This document shows, one piece after another, positions 55,965 through 64,000 of a DNA stretch of 64,000 nucleotides (positions are counted from its first letter, which is position 1; every line of letters begins with the position of its first letter). A model generated the notes under the pieces. That model was not told the DNA's origin and searched no databases. It was given only the letters and a program-made list of their open reading frames with translations. Both the position numbers and the translations under genes were made by a program. The stretch comes from Streptomyces sp. 840.1 (GTDB lineage Bacteria; Actinomycetota; Actinomycetes; Streptomycetales; Streptomycetaceae), in NCBI RefSeq assembly GCF_003751445.1, contig NZ_RJUU01000001.1, forward strand, positions 3,477,001 through 3,541,000. Direction: 5' to 3'.

Positions 55965-56435
55965 TCAGTAATGCCACCGGTTCGCGCTTGACTGATAGCC
56001 GCACGTGATCTTCCGTCCGGCCGCGTCGGTGGTCGTCGCCCCGACATCGGCATTCCTGCAGAACTGCCCGGCGCGGTAGCAATTACCGGCGTTGGACCGA
56101 ATGCTGCACACCTGCGTCGTGGTGGAGCCACCGCCGCCCGACGCCGTACTCCCGCCCGAGCTGGAGCTGCCGCCGTTACTGCTGCTGCTGCTGCCGCCGG
56201 ACGAGGACGAACCGCCGCTGCTGGACGCACTGCTGGAGGCGGCGCGCGGAGGGTGCGCACACGACTCGTTCGCCTCCACGATCTTGAACGAGAGCTTGGT
56301 GGAGGTGCTGTAGCTGCCGGCGGACGGGTGCTGCGTGCACACCTTCCAGTTGGAGGTGTGGAGCACGGAACGCCGCAGCTCACTCGCGTCCACGTACGAG
56401 ACGGACTTGACGCGGTGCCCGCGAGCGTCCGCCAC
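55965..56435 (-). CDS. Exported-type Cys-rich protein with PASTA-like segment, probably 5'-truncated
   Basis: 156 residues in the open frame. The first part resembles half of a PASTA-type domain (VKSVSYVDASELRRSVLHTSNWKVCTQHPSAG, in pieces SYVDASELRRS and NWKVCTQHPSAG). A Ser/Gly-only linker of about 35 residues follows, then a domain with four cysteines (CSIRSNAGNCYRAGQFC, KITCGYQSS). The frame is open upstream only to a stop near 56510, with no signal peptide or good start, so the front of the gene appears lost. It lies 235 bp from an IS element. Confidence 0.5.
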   Translation of the reverse strand: MADARGHRVKSVSYVDASELRRSVLHTSNWKVCTQHPSAGSYSTSTKLSFKIVEANESCAHPPRAASSSASSSGGSSSSGGSSSSSNGGSSSSGGSTASGGGGSTTTQVCSIRSNAGNCYRAGQFCRNADVGATTTDAAGRKITCGYQSSANRWHY

Positions 56436-56622
56436 CGCCTTCCCGAGGTTCCACCCGGCACACCAACGCGGTCCAGCGACTCGGCTCTCCCGAACCCCGG
56501 CTGACCAGCAGCGTCACCCGTCCCAACAAACCTGATCACCCCACCGGAAATCGTGGAACCCGGCGCCCACCCGACGCGACAGCCCGGCCCTCAACGCACC
56601 CGCAGCCAGCCGCGACGCTGAA

Positions 56623-56651
56623 ACGGCCCGCCGGATAATCCGACGGGCCGT
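56623..56651. terminator. Hairpin next to the IS insertion site
   Basis: 13-base arms with one mismatch (56623-56635 with 56639-56651), 17 bp from the left end of the IS element. The gene it served is not evident. Confidence 0.45.
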
Positions 56652-56685
56652 CACGAAAGATCGAGGCTAAGAGCTCGTAACACGA

Positions 56686-57165
56686 TCATGATCGGGCCTT
56701 CTTGAGTCGTCTCCAGCAGATGAGGCTGCAGGCGAGCGAGATGAAGGCGTCGTGGAGTTCGGTGCGGCGTTCCCAGCGGACTGCGAGGCGTTTGAAGTGG
56801 TGGAGCAGGGCGAAGGTCTGCTCGACGACGTAGCGGAGCTTGCCGATGCCCTTGATGTTGGGTGATCCCTTGCGGGAGATGACGGGTAGGATCCGGCGCT
56901 GACGCAGCTCGTCGCGGTGTGCGTTGGAGTCGTAGCCCTTGTCGCCGAGCAGGGCGTCGGGGCGTCGGCGGGGCCGGCCGGGGCGACCCGCGACGGGTGG
57001 GATGCCGTCGACCAGGGCGAGGGTCTGGGTGACGTCGTTGACGTTGGCCGCGGTCGTGATGACTTTGAGCGGGGTGCCGCGTCCGTCGCAGATCAGGTGG
57101 TGCTTGCTGCCCGTCTTCCGCCGGTCGACCGGCGACGGACCGGTGTCGGGTCCCCCTTTTTCGCG
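56686..57165 (-). CDS. IS5 transposase, C-terminal frame (orfB)
   Basis: The -1 frame after the slip codes GGPDTGPSPVDRRKTGSKHH, LICDGRGTPLKVITTAANVND, GDKGYDSNAHRDELRQRRI and YVVEQTFALLHHFKRLAVRWERR. This is the DDE catalytic core with the second Asp in GDKGYDS and the Glu in YVVEQTF. It has no good start of its own and is expected to be made as a fusion with orfA. The stop codon (56686-56688) lies within the left inverted repeat. Confidence 0.88.
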   Translation of the reverse strand, partial: REKGGPDTGPSPVDRRKTGSKHHLICDGRGTPLKVITTAANVNDVTQTLALVDGIPPVAGRPGRPRRRPDALLGDKGYDSNAHRDELRQRRILPVISRKGSPNIKGIGKLRYVVEQTFALLHHFKRLAVRWERRTELHDAFISLACSLICWRRLKKARS

Positions 57166-57536
57166 CGGACGTGGGAACCATCCACGCACGCCCGCGACCA
57201 GTCGAGCTCGCCGGCCGCGTTCAGTTCGGCGAGCAGGACACGGTGCAGCCGGTCGAAAACTCCTGCCTTCTGCCATCGGTCCAGCCGCCGCCAGCATGTC
57301 TGTCCCGAGCCGAACCCCAGCTCCAGCGGCAGCAGTTGCCAGGCTATGTCGCTGTAGAGGACGAACAGGATGCCTTGCAGGCAGAGTCGGTCCGACACCG
57401 GCCGCGGTCCCGGCGAACGATCCGGCCATGGCGGCAGCAACGGCTCGATCAACGCCCACAACTCATCGTCCACGATCCACGGTCGAGTACCCACACCCTC
57501 ACGAACGGCCGAATCGTCACACCGGTTACGCCCCAC
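57093..57536 (-). CDS. IS5 transposase, N-terminal frame (orfA)
   Basis: 147 residues. WIVDDELWALIEPLLPPWPD and RLCLQGILFVLYSDIAWQLLP are the IS5/DUF4096 N-terminal domain, ending near the first catalytic Asp (ACVDGSHVRAKKG). On the coding strand the run AAAAAGGGGG (forward 57152-57161) follows this point and contains A_AAG_GGG, a slippery heptamer for -1 frameshifting into orfB. Confidence 0.88.
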   Translation of the reverse strand: MGRNRCDDSAVREGVGTRPWIVDDELWALIEPLLPPWPDRSPGPRPVSDRLCLQGILFVLYSDIAWQLLPLELGFGSGQTCWRRLDRWQKAGVFDRLHRVLLAELNAAGELDWSRACVDGSHVRAKKGDPTPVRRRSTGGRRAASTT

Positions 57537-57741
57537 CAGCGCACTTCAGCAAGATCGTGTTACGAGCTCTAAGGCGTATCAGGGCGCAGGCCAGGCAGTC
57601 CGCGTCCCATTCCGAGGTAAGAGGCTGCACGGATGGCGTCGGCGTCACAACGGCGATCACGCCAAGATAAGCAGCCTCGGCGAACATGGCATCGTCACTC
57701 TCGAACTCGCTACCTGATCAAGATGGAAAGGGCTCGCTCTC

Positions 57742-59499
57742 TCAACTCCACTGCTTCCCGCTAGGCCAAATAGACAACGCCAGGTCCGCCAGGTCCCTTT
57801 GCCTCTCGGCGATTCCTTCGACTCGCCACCAATCCTTTTCGACGTCCCATATTCGAGATGTTCCTGTCGTTGATGCTACGAGCAACATGGATTCTTCGTA
57901 TATGGAAGATTTATGCGAATAGGAAAGGTTTGATATCGACTGGTTTTTCTTCCCATTCAAGAGAGTCAAATTTCCGATCCGGTTTACCCATGCATCATGC
58001 TCGTCTAGCCGAGTTTCGAGAGACGGCTTCTGTGGGTATATGTGCTCTACGTGCACCACGGATGAGTTGGCTACAACGACTTCGTCGACGCCGGCACGGA
58101 CGCGCAGGGCCTCCTCGATTTTTCCGAGGAGGTATCGCGATTGCGAGGTTTTCGGGGTGGAAGCTTCTGTGAAGTCGGCATGGAAGACTTCATCGTCTGG
58201 AATCCAGTCACATATTTGGCGAAGAGTGAAGTCCATTCGTGCACTCGTTGACATACTCTTCGCGGCGCCAAATATTTTCTCCTCGAGGAGAGTGGATTCA
58301 CGGCGTCCCACAACTGTCCAGCGCACATAGTAGCTTATCGAAGCCTCTATGAGGTCCTGCAATTCTGCATAATTCGTTTTCTCTGATGCGGCAAGCAAGA
58401 GAGGGTAAAGGGCATCTGCGCTCAGGCTCTTAATCTCAGAGAGTGAGGCGTCGAATTCGTTGTTGCCAGTGCTGCAATTGATGAGATCTATGTAGCGAGT
58501 AGAAGCGGCTTCAAGCTCGGCGGCAAAGGCGCCGACGCCGTAGATCTGCGGGATTTTGTTGAAATCGTCACTCAGGGTCTGCCTGATAGTTGAATACAGG
58601 CTATGAGATTTCACGTCCCCATGCCTGGAGACCCAGAAGTGACGCAAGAACCTTTCGATTTCTTCGCGCTTTTCGAAACCGTCTAGGATTATGCGCCATG
58701 CGTCATTGACTCGCTGCTTCTCTGCTTCGCTCCTACTTTTCTCCATCAAGAAATTGCGTACCAGATCGACTGTGGAAAGATCTTTCCCACGCGAATTAAT
58801 CGTTTCGAAGACCTCGTTGGCGTCACTGGAGGTAGGGGTTTGGATTTCCACAAAGACTAGGCCATTTATTAGGCATTCGCGTAGACCGTCAAGCCAATCG
58901 AGCCGCTCCTCGTCATCAGAATAGGAGGAGAGTTCCATCGATATCTTGCTTGAGAAATTTGAGTAGGCTTCGCTAATCAGTTTGTGCGAGGGGCGCGTGG
59001 GGCGTTCGATCCCAGGGCACCTACCTGTGGACTCATTCCAGTCCTGTATGTAGTCGCGAAAAAAGTCACGATCAAATAGTGAAAGGACGAGGAAATACTC
59101 CATCGGCTCGCGGCGTCCGGCCTTCCGCGCAATGTAGTCGCGATGCAAGTTATTTGCAGTCGAAGTTCCCTCTGTGGATCCCATGTTCCACAATGCGTCA
59201 CGAATCGCGGCAATAAGGATTGTGGAAGTCGTTAGACGTTGCTGCCCGTCAAGAAGGGATCTCGTGCTCACTTTTTTGTCGGTGATCGTCACGATTGGTC
59301 CTATGAAGTACTCGGAAGCTGAATCTCTTCCGCTATCACGCGCAGTTTTAAACTTCTTGATATCCGCCCAGTAGACGTCTACTTCTTTCTTGGTCCACGC
59401 GTACTGCCTCTGGCTGTCATCAGGCACCGTTACGGCAGGGTTGTTCGCGCCGATGAGTTGTCCCAGAGTCTGCCGAGCTGCCTGCTTGATAATGGCCAT
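57742..59499 (-). CDS. DUF262/DUF1524 protein (GmrSD-like nuclease)
   Basis: 585 residues. The N-terminal DUF262 domain (ParB-like fold) has SQRQYAWTKKEV (about 29-40) and LLDGQQRLTT (82-91). The middle is helical, with NEVFETINSRGKDLSTVDLVRNFLM. The C-terminal DUF1524 HNH nuclease has VEHIYPQKP (His at 483-486), NRIGNLTLLNGKKNQSISN. In the type IV restriction enzyme GmrSD the two domains cleave glucosylated hydroxymethylcytosine DNA using NTP. Fused members are linked with anti-phage defence. Codon use is visibly AT-richer than in the flanking genome. AGGGAGCC precedes the ATG. Confidence 0.85.
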   Translation of the reverse strand: MAIIKQAARQTLGQLIGANNPAVTVPDDSQRQYAWTKKEVDVYWADIKKFKTARDSGRDSASEYFIGPIVTITDKKVSTRSLLDGQQRLTTSTILIAAIRDALWNMGSTEGTSTANNLHRDYIARKAGRREPMEYFLVLSLFDRDFFRDYIQDWNESTGRCPGIERPTRPSHKLISEAYSNFSSKISMELSSYSDDEERLDWLDGLRECLINGLVFVEIQTPTSSDANEVFETINSRGKDLSTVDLVRNFLMEKSRSEAEKQRVNDAWRIILDGFEKREEIERFLRHFWVSRHGDVKSHSLYSTIRQTLSDDFNKIPQIYGVGAFAAELEAASTRYIDLINCSTGNNEFDASLSEIKSLSADALYPLLLAASEKTNYAELQDLIEASISYYVRWTVVGRRESTLLEEKIFGAAKSMSTSARMDFTLRQICDWIPDDEVFHADFTEASTPKTSQSRYLLGKIEEALRVRAGVDEVVVANSSVVHVEHIYPQKPSLETRLDEHDAWVNRIGNLTLLNGKKNQSISNLSYSHKSSIYEESMLLVASTTGTSRIWDVEKDWWRVEGIAERQRDLADLALSIWPSGKQWS

Positions 59500-59727
59500 G
59501 AAGGCTCCCTAGGTAACGAGTGATGACCGTCTGACGATAGCTCTCGTGTGCAAGGGGAGTCGACAAGAGGCCAGTCCGTGGGCAACAGGAACGAGGTGAC
59601 TGTACAGATTCGTCTATAGAAATCCCATTTGTGAAGAAACGTTTCCATGATAGAGGGGTGGGTGCTAGGTTTTCATTGACTCGGGTTGCAAACGGCCCCT
59701 TGAGACGGACGGACATTGGTGGACTTC

Positions 59728-60501
59728 ATGAACCAGAGCACTGCCCCACACCATCTCCATTCAATTTTGACTCAAGTTCGTAATTCTGGACAGAGTCAAT
59801 ATTCTGAAGGTTGGGCAGTGGCGCTTGAGGCGGAATTGGGTTCGATAGAGTTCAGCAAGAGGCATGCGGAAGTAGTTAACCTATTGTCTCTCACGGTCCA
59901 GCAACTGCAAGCTCTTCCGGAGCGATCCCGTGAGCGTTTCATGAGATATGTGCCGGCCTGGTGGAACGCCGTGATTCAGCCAAAGGTCAATTGGGCCGAC
60001 AACGGGCGGGCGGCTACCAACGTCGCTTCCTTGGATATTCTTGATCATCTCGAATCTGCTGCCGACATTATTTCTACTAGTCTCAGGGGTTCTGGTGATG
60101 CCCCGTCTGGTAGCGGACTGGATGGCATATCGCGACAGTGTGAAGAGTGGATCGAATTGATCCTAGGTTTGGATGAAGCGACTATTGGTGAACCCCTGAA
60201 GGGACAGTTGGTTTCTCAGCTAAGGCATGTGATTTGGCTGATTGAGCATGTTGATCTGTTTGGTGAGGCGAGAGTCTCGGGTGAAACGAGCCGAGTCATT
60301 GGTTCGCTTGTTCAGGCGAGTGGAGTGGTGGCGCATAGGGATCCTTCTAGTGCGGGAAAGTGGAAAAGCGCCTGCGTTTCCCTGGTCGCTGCTTGTCTCG
60401 CATTTAATGCAGGTGTGCCAGTTGTGCAGGAGTCGATCGAGACCGGCGGCAATCTCGTGAGGGAGATTGCCGCCGTGGTGCAAGATGTTCAGGATAACTA
60501 G
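59728..60501 (+). CDS. Unknown helical protein in the putative defence block
   Basis: 257 residues from the ATG at 59728 (TTG 59716 and GTG 59719 are in-frame alternatives). The sequence is almost all helical with amphipathic segments (HAEVVNLLSLTVQQLQALPER, GLDGISRQCEEWIELILG, LKGQLVSQLRHVIWLIEHV). Near the C-terminus is one hydrophobic stretch (ACVSLVAACLAFNAGVPVV), possibly a membrane segment. I recognise no family. It is divergent from the DUF262 gene and convergent with the helicase gene, only 17 bp apart. The low GC matches the DUF262 gene, so the block probably arrived together. Confidence 0.75.
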   Translation: MNQSTAPHHLHSILTQVRNSGQSQYSEGWAVALEAELGSIEFSKRHAEVVNLLSLTVQQLQALPERSRERFMRYVPAWWNAVIQPKVNWADNGRAATNVASLDILDHLESAADIISTSLRGSGDAPSGSGLDGISRQCEEWIELILGLDEATIGEPLKGQLVSQLRHVIWLIEHVDLFGEARVSGETSRVIGSLVQASGVVAHRDPSSAGKWKSACVSLVAACLAFNAGVPVVQESIETGGNLVREIAAVVQDVQDN

Positions 60502-60518
60502 GATTGTTTGGTGGCCTG

Positions 60519-63500
60519 TTAGCCAGCCGCGATTGCGGAGTATGTTTGGACATCTGCCGGCATTTCGTTTGCCAGTAGCCAGGTGATTGCCATCGGCTTG
60601 CTGCCCTTGTGCTCGACGTATTCAGCGGGACCCAGCAGCATCCAGGGTTGCGGGCCTCCGATGTCCGTCTTCTTGTAGCGTCGCACAAAAAGGAGAACGT
60701 GGGTGCCATTCTCCTTGTGGGCCTGGTAGCGGATGCCTGTTGGTGATGTCTCCGATGTCTGGTTCTGTGACTCCCAGTGGAACCGGGACTCGTTCAAGGC
60801 GTAGTCCTTGTAGCGGGTCTCGGGGGAGAAGTCCTTCTCATCCTTTTCCAGGGTGATGAGAAGCGCGTCCGTTTGGATGTTCTCGCACCACTTCACGCCC
60901 TCGCGGAAGTGTCCTGGCATGAAGCTGTCCACGGTGGACTGGCCCAGAGCGGGGAGGATTTCTTCTCGGCTGTATGAGGCGTGCACGGACAGGGGCAAGC
61001 CAGCGTGCGCGCCGAGGAGAGGGACCGGTAGGTGGTCAGCCAGGTCGAGAGCGTGGGCCAGGACCTGGCGCAGCTCGTCTCGGAAAGCGGTTTGAGCCCG
61101 GAGGGTGTCGAAGCCCTCCTGGTAGCTTGTGAAATCGCCTCCCAGGGGCCAGAGGGAGAAGAAGAACATTCGGGCGTACAGCTGTTCCTGGGCTGTCAGT
61201 TGGTCGTACGTGGGGGCGACGTCGCTGAGCAGCTTGCTGTAGGCGGAGACGCGACTCGGGTCATCGACGTGGAGGAACGCGGATACCCGCTTCAGAAGTG
61301 CTACCTCGCCGTCAGGCCCTGTCGGATCGAGGAGTCTGGCTCGGCGGAGAAGGCCCGTCCATGAGTTTCCGTTGCCGCGGTAGAGCTCCTTGAGCTCTCG
61401 ACCGCTCTCCCTGAGATAGTCCGCAAGCCGAGGCTCCGCATACGCGGCTACCTCGCGAGCGAGCTGGGTGACGTTGACACTGATCTGGTTGCGGATGTTG
61501 TCGATGATCAGAGACTTTGCTTTGGACTCAAGGATGATCTGACAGCCAGAGGGCAGTTGGGGAAAGTCCTGCTCGATATTTGACAGCAGGCGGTTTCGCG
61601 TCAGATTGGTGAGGGCGCGGAACTGCTCCTCGAAGCGAAATTCCTTGCGGTGTTGGCCAATGAAATCGAGGACGGTGAGGACTGCCTTGCCCTCAGTCCG
61701 GCGGAGACCGCGCCCCAACTGCTGGAGGAAGACGGTGGCACTTGAGGTGGGGCGGAGGAGGAGCAGGGTGTCGACATCAGGGATATCGAGGCCTTCGTTG
61801 AACAGGTCGACGGAGAAAATGATGTGAAGGGCGCCGGCGCGAAGATCGTCGAGCGCAGCCTTCCGCTCATGGGTGGGAGATTCACCGGACAGGGCTACGG
61901 CGTTGAGGCCTGCGCGTTGGAAGTAGTCGGCCATGAACTGTGCATGCGAGACCGAGACGCAAAATCCCAGAGCTCGCATCGCTCCAGGGTCAGTAACCTT
62001 GTCCATTACGGCCTTGACGACGAGGCGGGCGCGCGCGTCGTTTCCCGTGAAGAGATTGCTGAGCGCGCCAACGTCGTACGCGCCCCGTTTCCAAGTGACC
62101 GCGCTCATATCGGTGTTGTCTGTGATGCCGAAGTAGTGGAACGGGCTCAGGAGCTCGTTCTCAAGTGCCTCCCAGAGCCGCATCTCTGCTGCGATTCGGC
62201 CGTCAAAGAACTCATCCTGAACATTCAGCCCGTCCATCCGCTCGGGGGTGGCAGTGAGACCGAGTAGTTCTTGCGGGGTGAAGTGGTCCACGATGCGTCG
62301 ATAGGTCGGGGACGTGCCGTGATGGAACTCATCGATCACGATGACGTCGAAGTGGTCCGGGGCGAGGCGCTCCAGAGCACGCGCGTTGAGCGACTGGACG
62401 CTCGCGAAGACATGGTTCCAAGCGGCTGGTACTTCGCCGCTGTAGAAGAGCTCACCGAAGTTCGCATCGACCAGTACGTTCTGGTAGACGCGAAGTGACT
62501 GTTCCAGGATCTCCTTGCGATGAGCCACGAAGAGCAGCCGGGGGTCCCGCCCGAGTTTCTGCCGCAAGTGCTTGTAGTCCAGGGCAGCCATCACCGTCTT
62601 GCCCGTTCCGGTGGCCGCGACGAGCAGATTGCGATTCCGCCCGTGGACAGTGCGCTCGACTTCGAGACGTTCCAGCATGTCGCGCTGGTGGGGGTATGGG
62701 CGGACGTCCAAGCCAGAGAGGGTGATGATGTTGCGCCCCTGCGGACCGGAGGACCCACTGGCGTGGGAGAGGGCTTCATCCAGTCGCTGTGCGTCATTGT
62801 CGGGGTCGTACGTCTCGAAGGAGCGCTCGCTCCAGTAGGCGTCGAAAGTTGCCTCGAACTTGCGAAGGACCGACGGGGTCGCGACCGACGACAGGCGTAC
62901 GTTCCACTCGAGGCCGTCGAGGAGCGCAGCCTTCGACAGGTTGGAGCTGCCGACGTACGCGGTGTCGAAGCCGCTCTCGCGGCGAAAGAGCCATGCCTTG
63001 GCGTGCAGGCGCGTCGAGCGGAGCTCGTAGTTGACCTTTACTTCAGCGCCAAACTCACGAACCAGCCGGTCGAGCGCGCGACGCTCTGTGGCACCGATAT
63101 ATGTCGTCGTCAGAACTCTGATAGGGACGCCGCGGTCCCGAGCGGACATCAACGACTGTTCCAGTACGCGCAGACCGTGCCACTTCACGAAGGCGCACAG
63201 CAGGTCCACACGGTCCGCCGTCGCCAGTTCGGCCCGTAGCTCGAAACCCAAGCTTGGATCTTCGGGTGAGTTGGTGATGAGCGCGGTCTCAGAGAGCGGA
63301 GTGGCGGGACGGATGGCGTAGACGCCAGGAGCTTCCTGTTCCGCGACTGCGAGAAGCTGTCGAGGCCCTTCGACGACCAGGTCGACCCACTCGGAGGCGC
63401 CTTCCAGCGTGTTGAGCGACTCCAGGATGTGGTTGGCGGTGAGTACCTGCTCCGCCGGTGTGAGCCCCTGAAGCACTCGGCGCACTGTGCTCGCGATGTG

Positions 63501-63662
63501 GCGGGAGAGGACGTGAGACGTGGACTCGCCCCCTACCACTTCGTCGATGGCGTGCCAGCCCGCGGCATCGAGCTGTTTCATACGCTCTTCGAGACGTCGG
63601 GTGATCAACGTTTCGTACAGCCCGGCAACTGGTGCCGCTTCCCGCGCAGCTTGGCTGGACAT
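60519..63662 (-). CDS. PLD nuclease - SF2 helicase - DUF3427 protein
   Basis: 1047 residues. Residues of about 140-270 are a phospholipase-D-like nuclease domain with HAKAWLFRRESGFDTAYVGSSNLS (His219, Lys221, then GSSN). The SF2 helicase follows: motif Ia region PYPHQRDMLERL, Walker A ATGTGKT (350-356), DEFH (444-447), LTATPE (468-473) and QQLGRGLRR. The C-terminal about 350 residues match the DUF3427 type (ALNESRFHWESQNQT, LLFVRRYKK). A single PLD active site suggests it works as a dimer. Such proteins are associated with mobile and defence loci; the substrate is not known. Confidence 0.88.
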   Translation of the reverse strand: MSSQAAREAAPVAGLYETLITRRLEERMKQLDAAGWHAIDEVVGGESTSHVLSRHIASTVRRVLQGLTPAEQVLTANHILESLNTLEGASEWVDLVVEGPRQLLAVAEQEAPGVYAIRPATPLSETALITNSPEDPSLGFELRAELATADRVDLLCAFVKWHGLRVLEQSLMSARDRGVPIRVLTTTYIGATERRALDRLVREFGAEVKVNYELRSTRLHAKAWLFRRESGFDTAYVGSSNLSKAALLDGLEWNVRLSSVATPSVLRKFEATFDAYWSERSFETYDPDNDAQRLDEALSHASGSSGPQGRNIITLSGLDVRPYPHQRDMLERLEVERTVHGRNRNLLVAATGTGKTVMAALDYKHLRQKLGRDPRLLFVAHRKEILEQSLRVYQNVLVDANFGELFYSGEVPAAWNHVFASVQSLNARALERLAPDHFDVIVIDEFHHGTSPTYRRIVDHFTPQELLGLTATPERMDGLNVQDEFFDGRIAAEMRLWEALENELLSPFHYFGITDNTDMSAVTWKRGAYDVGALSNLFTGNDARARLVVKAVMDKVTDPGAMRALGFCVSVSHAQFMADYFQRAGLNAVALSGESPTHERKAALDDLRAGALHIIFSVDLFNEGLDIPDVDTLLLLRPTSSATVFLQQLGRGLRRTEGKAVLTVLDFIGQHRKEFRFEEQFRALTNLTRNRLLSNIEQDFPQLPSGCQIILESKAKSLIIDNIRNQISVNVTQLAREVAAYAEPRLADYLRESGRELKELYRGNGNSWTGLLRRARLLDPTGPDGEVALLKRVSAFLHVDDPSRVSAYSKLLSDVAPTYDQLTAQEQLYARMFFFSLWPLGGDFTSYQEGFDTLRAQTAFRDELRQVLAHALDLADHLPVPLLGAHAGLPLSVHASYSREEILPALGQSTVDSFMPGHFREGVKWCENIQTDALLITLEKDEKDFSPETRYKDYALNESRFHWESQNQTSETSPTGIRYQAHKENGTHVLLFVRRYKKTDIGGPQPWMLLGPAEYVEHKGSKPMAITWLLANEMPADVQTYSAIAAG

Positions 63663-63688
63663 GACCGAGCCCCCCTCATCGCCATACC

Positions 63689-63717
63689 TATCTACGCAGT
63701 TGTATCAAGGAGGTCAA
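63689..63717 (-). promoter_or_regulatory. Promoter of the helicase gene
   Basis: On the minus strand TTGACC (63712-63717) and TAGATA (63689-63694) are spaced by 17 bases, a good vegetative-sigma-type promoter about 27 bp upstream of the ATG. The -35 region lies in a direct repeat of ACCTCCTTTG/ACCTCCTTG. Confidence 0.6.
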
Positions 63718-63808
63718 AGGAGGTCTGACAAATCCTGATCATGCTGCCCAGGCCAGACTTCCTGCCCGCTGAACAACTCCGACTCTCCGGCAGGACGTGG
63801 CGCCGTGA

Positions 63809-64000
63809 CTACCGGCCAGGCGCGGGCAGGCCCGTGTCGGCCCGGTTCACGGCGACCGCCTTGAAGAACGTGTAGTGGAAGGTCCCCTCGGCCAGGGCCG
63901 TGCGGTGCAGGTCCGTGATTCCCCGGTCCCAGTCGGCCTCGGTCATGAGCCCGGCGGCCAGTGCCTCGTCGCGGACGGCTTCGACCATGGCGATGAACGT
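63809..64000 (-). CDS. C-terminus of a methyltransferase-like protein (partial)
   Basis: The minus-strand frame from the right edge codes FIAMVEAVRDEALAAGLMT, EADWDRGITDLHRTALAEG, TFHYTFFKAVAVN and ends at TAG (63809). The pattern is that of the end of a SAM-dependent methyltransferase common in streptomycetes. Codon bias has returned to typical GC-rich use, marking the end of the AT-richer block. Confidence 0.55.
   Translation of the reverse strand, partial: TFIAMVEAVRDEALAAGLMTEADWDRGITDLHRTALAEGTFHYTFFKAVAVNRADTGLPAPGR

Larger units (their letters stand above)
56671..57569 (-). mobile_element. IS5-family insertion sequence, complete
   Basis: 899 bp. Both ends carry perfect 17-bp inverted repeats (GAGCTCGTAACACGATC at 56671-56687 and its complement at 57553-57569), flanked by a 3-bp direct repeat TAA (56668-56670 and 57570-57572). 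Two transposase frames on the minus strand overlap. Length, ends, target duplication and frame arrangement fit the IS427-like group of IS5. All parts look intact, so it may be active. Confidence 0.93.

Noticed and set aside
57742..59499. Calling this gene a bona fide two-subunit GmrSD enzyme.
   Set aside because: The domains agree, but many DUF262/DUF1524 proteins are uncharacterised and sequence alone does not give modified-base specificity.
60519..63662. Assignment of the PLD-helicase gene to Hachiman, DISARM or Mokosh.
   Set aside because: The partner genes and domain order I know for those systems (for example a DUF1837 partner for Hachiman) are not present.
63663..63808. An attachment site at the right edge of the low-GC block.
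   Set aside because: No integrase gene and no matching direct repeat with the left side could be found by eye; the tRNA-Leu is far away.

Overview
The window looks like a stretch of a Streptomyces chromosome. Nearly all of it is very GC-rich with strong third-position GC bias. It carries an SsgA-family sporulation gene, the duplicated GlcNAc phosphotransferase permeases with DasR-type (dre) operators, the actinobacterial mec/cysO/cysM sulfur-carrier set, a ClpS/DUF2017 pair and DUF1707, DUF3618 and RDD proteins. From about 3 to 28 kb the gene order matches, from memory, the S. coelicolor region that runs from ssgG through cysM and nagE to rph. Species cannot be named from the sequence alone.

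Layout. 0-5 kb: start of an SDR gene diverging from a MarR regulator, a SUKH protein, a TPR membrane protein, a FAD-linked D-lactate/glycolate-type dehydrogenase and ssgG. 5-11 kb: two RDD membrane proteins, a small membrane protein and a secreted M6 metalloprotease. 11-18.5 kb: NAD salvage (pncB, pncA), clpS and DUF2017, an amino-acid permease, then mec, a cysteine-rich leader peptide, cysO and cysM. 18.5-25.6 kb: a membrane-tethered PemK-like protein, an MBL hydrolase, nagE2, nagE1, nagF, rph, a lipoprotein, rdgB and tRNA-Leu(UAG). 25.7-38.7 kb: an MHS-type MFS transporter, bcp, a GroES-like protein, a guanidine-III riboswitch with its SMR exporter, a class A PBP, a three-gene ABC exporter, a DUF1707 protein, an SGNH hydrolase and a DUF445 protein. 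38.8-53 kb: typical Streptomyces accessory genes, including an MFS/TetR operon, a peptide deformylase with a divergent regulator, a GNAT-flavin reductase fusion, an acetamidase, a Ser/Thr kinase flanked by broken genes, an SDR/TetR divergent pair, a DHFR-like reductase and a hydrolase. 53.3-55.7 kb: a translationally coupled AAA+ ATPase and TPR membrane protein.

From about 55.7 kb the character changes. There are degraded genes and a complete 899-bp IS5-family element with 17-bp inverted repeats, a TAA target duplication and a frameshift-type transposase. Beyond it lies a visibly AT-richer block: a DUF262/DUF1524 (GmrSD-like) protein, an unknown helical protein with a C-terminal hydrophobic segment, and a 1047-residue PLD-nuclease/SF2-helicase/DUF3427 protein. 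The host genome resumes with the end of a methyltransferase-like gene.

This block (about 57.7-63.7 kb) is the best candidate for an undescribed system. It has the composition and gene content of an anti-phage defence island, but I cannot assign it to a named system. Other points worth a look are the leader peptide before cysO-cysM, the two-residue C-terminal extension of CysO, several well-formed operators between divergent gene pairs, the AAA/TPR-membrane pair and a 46-residue ORF that appears to start with CTG.
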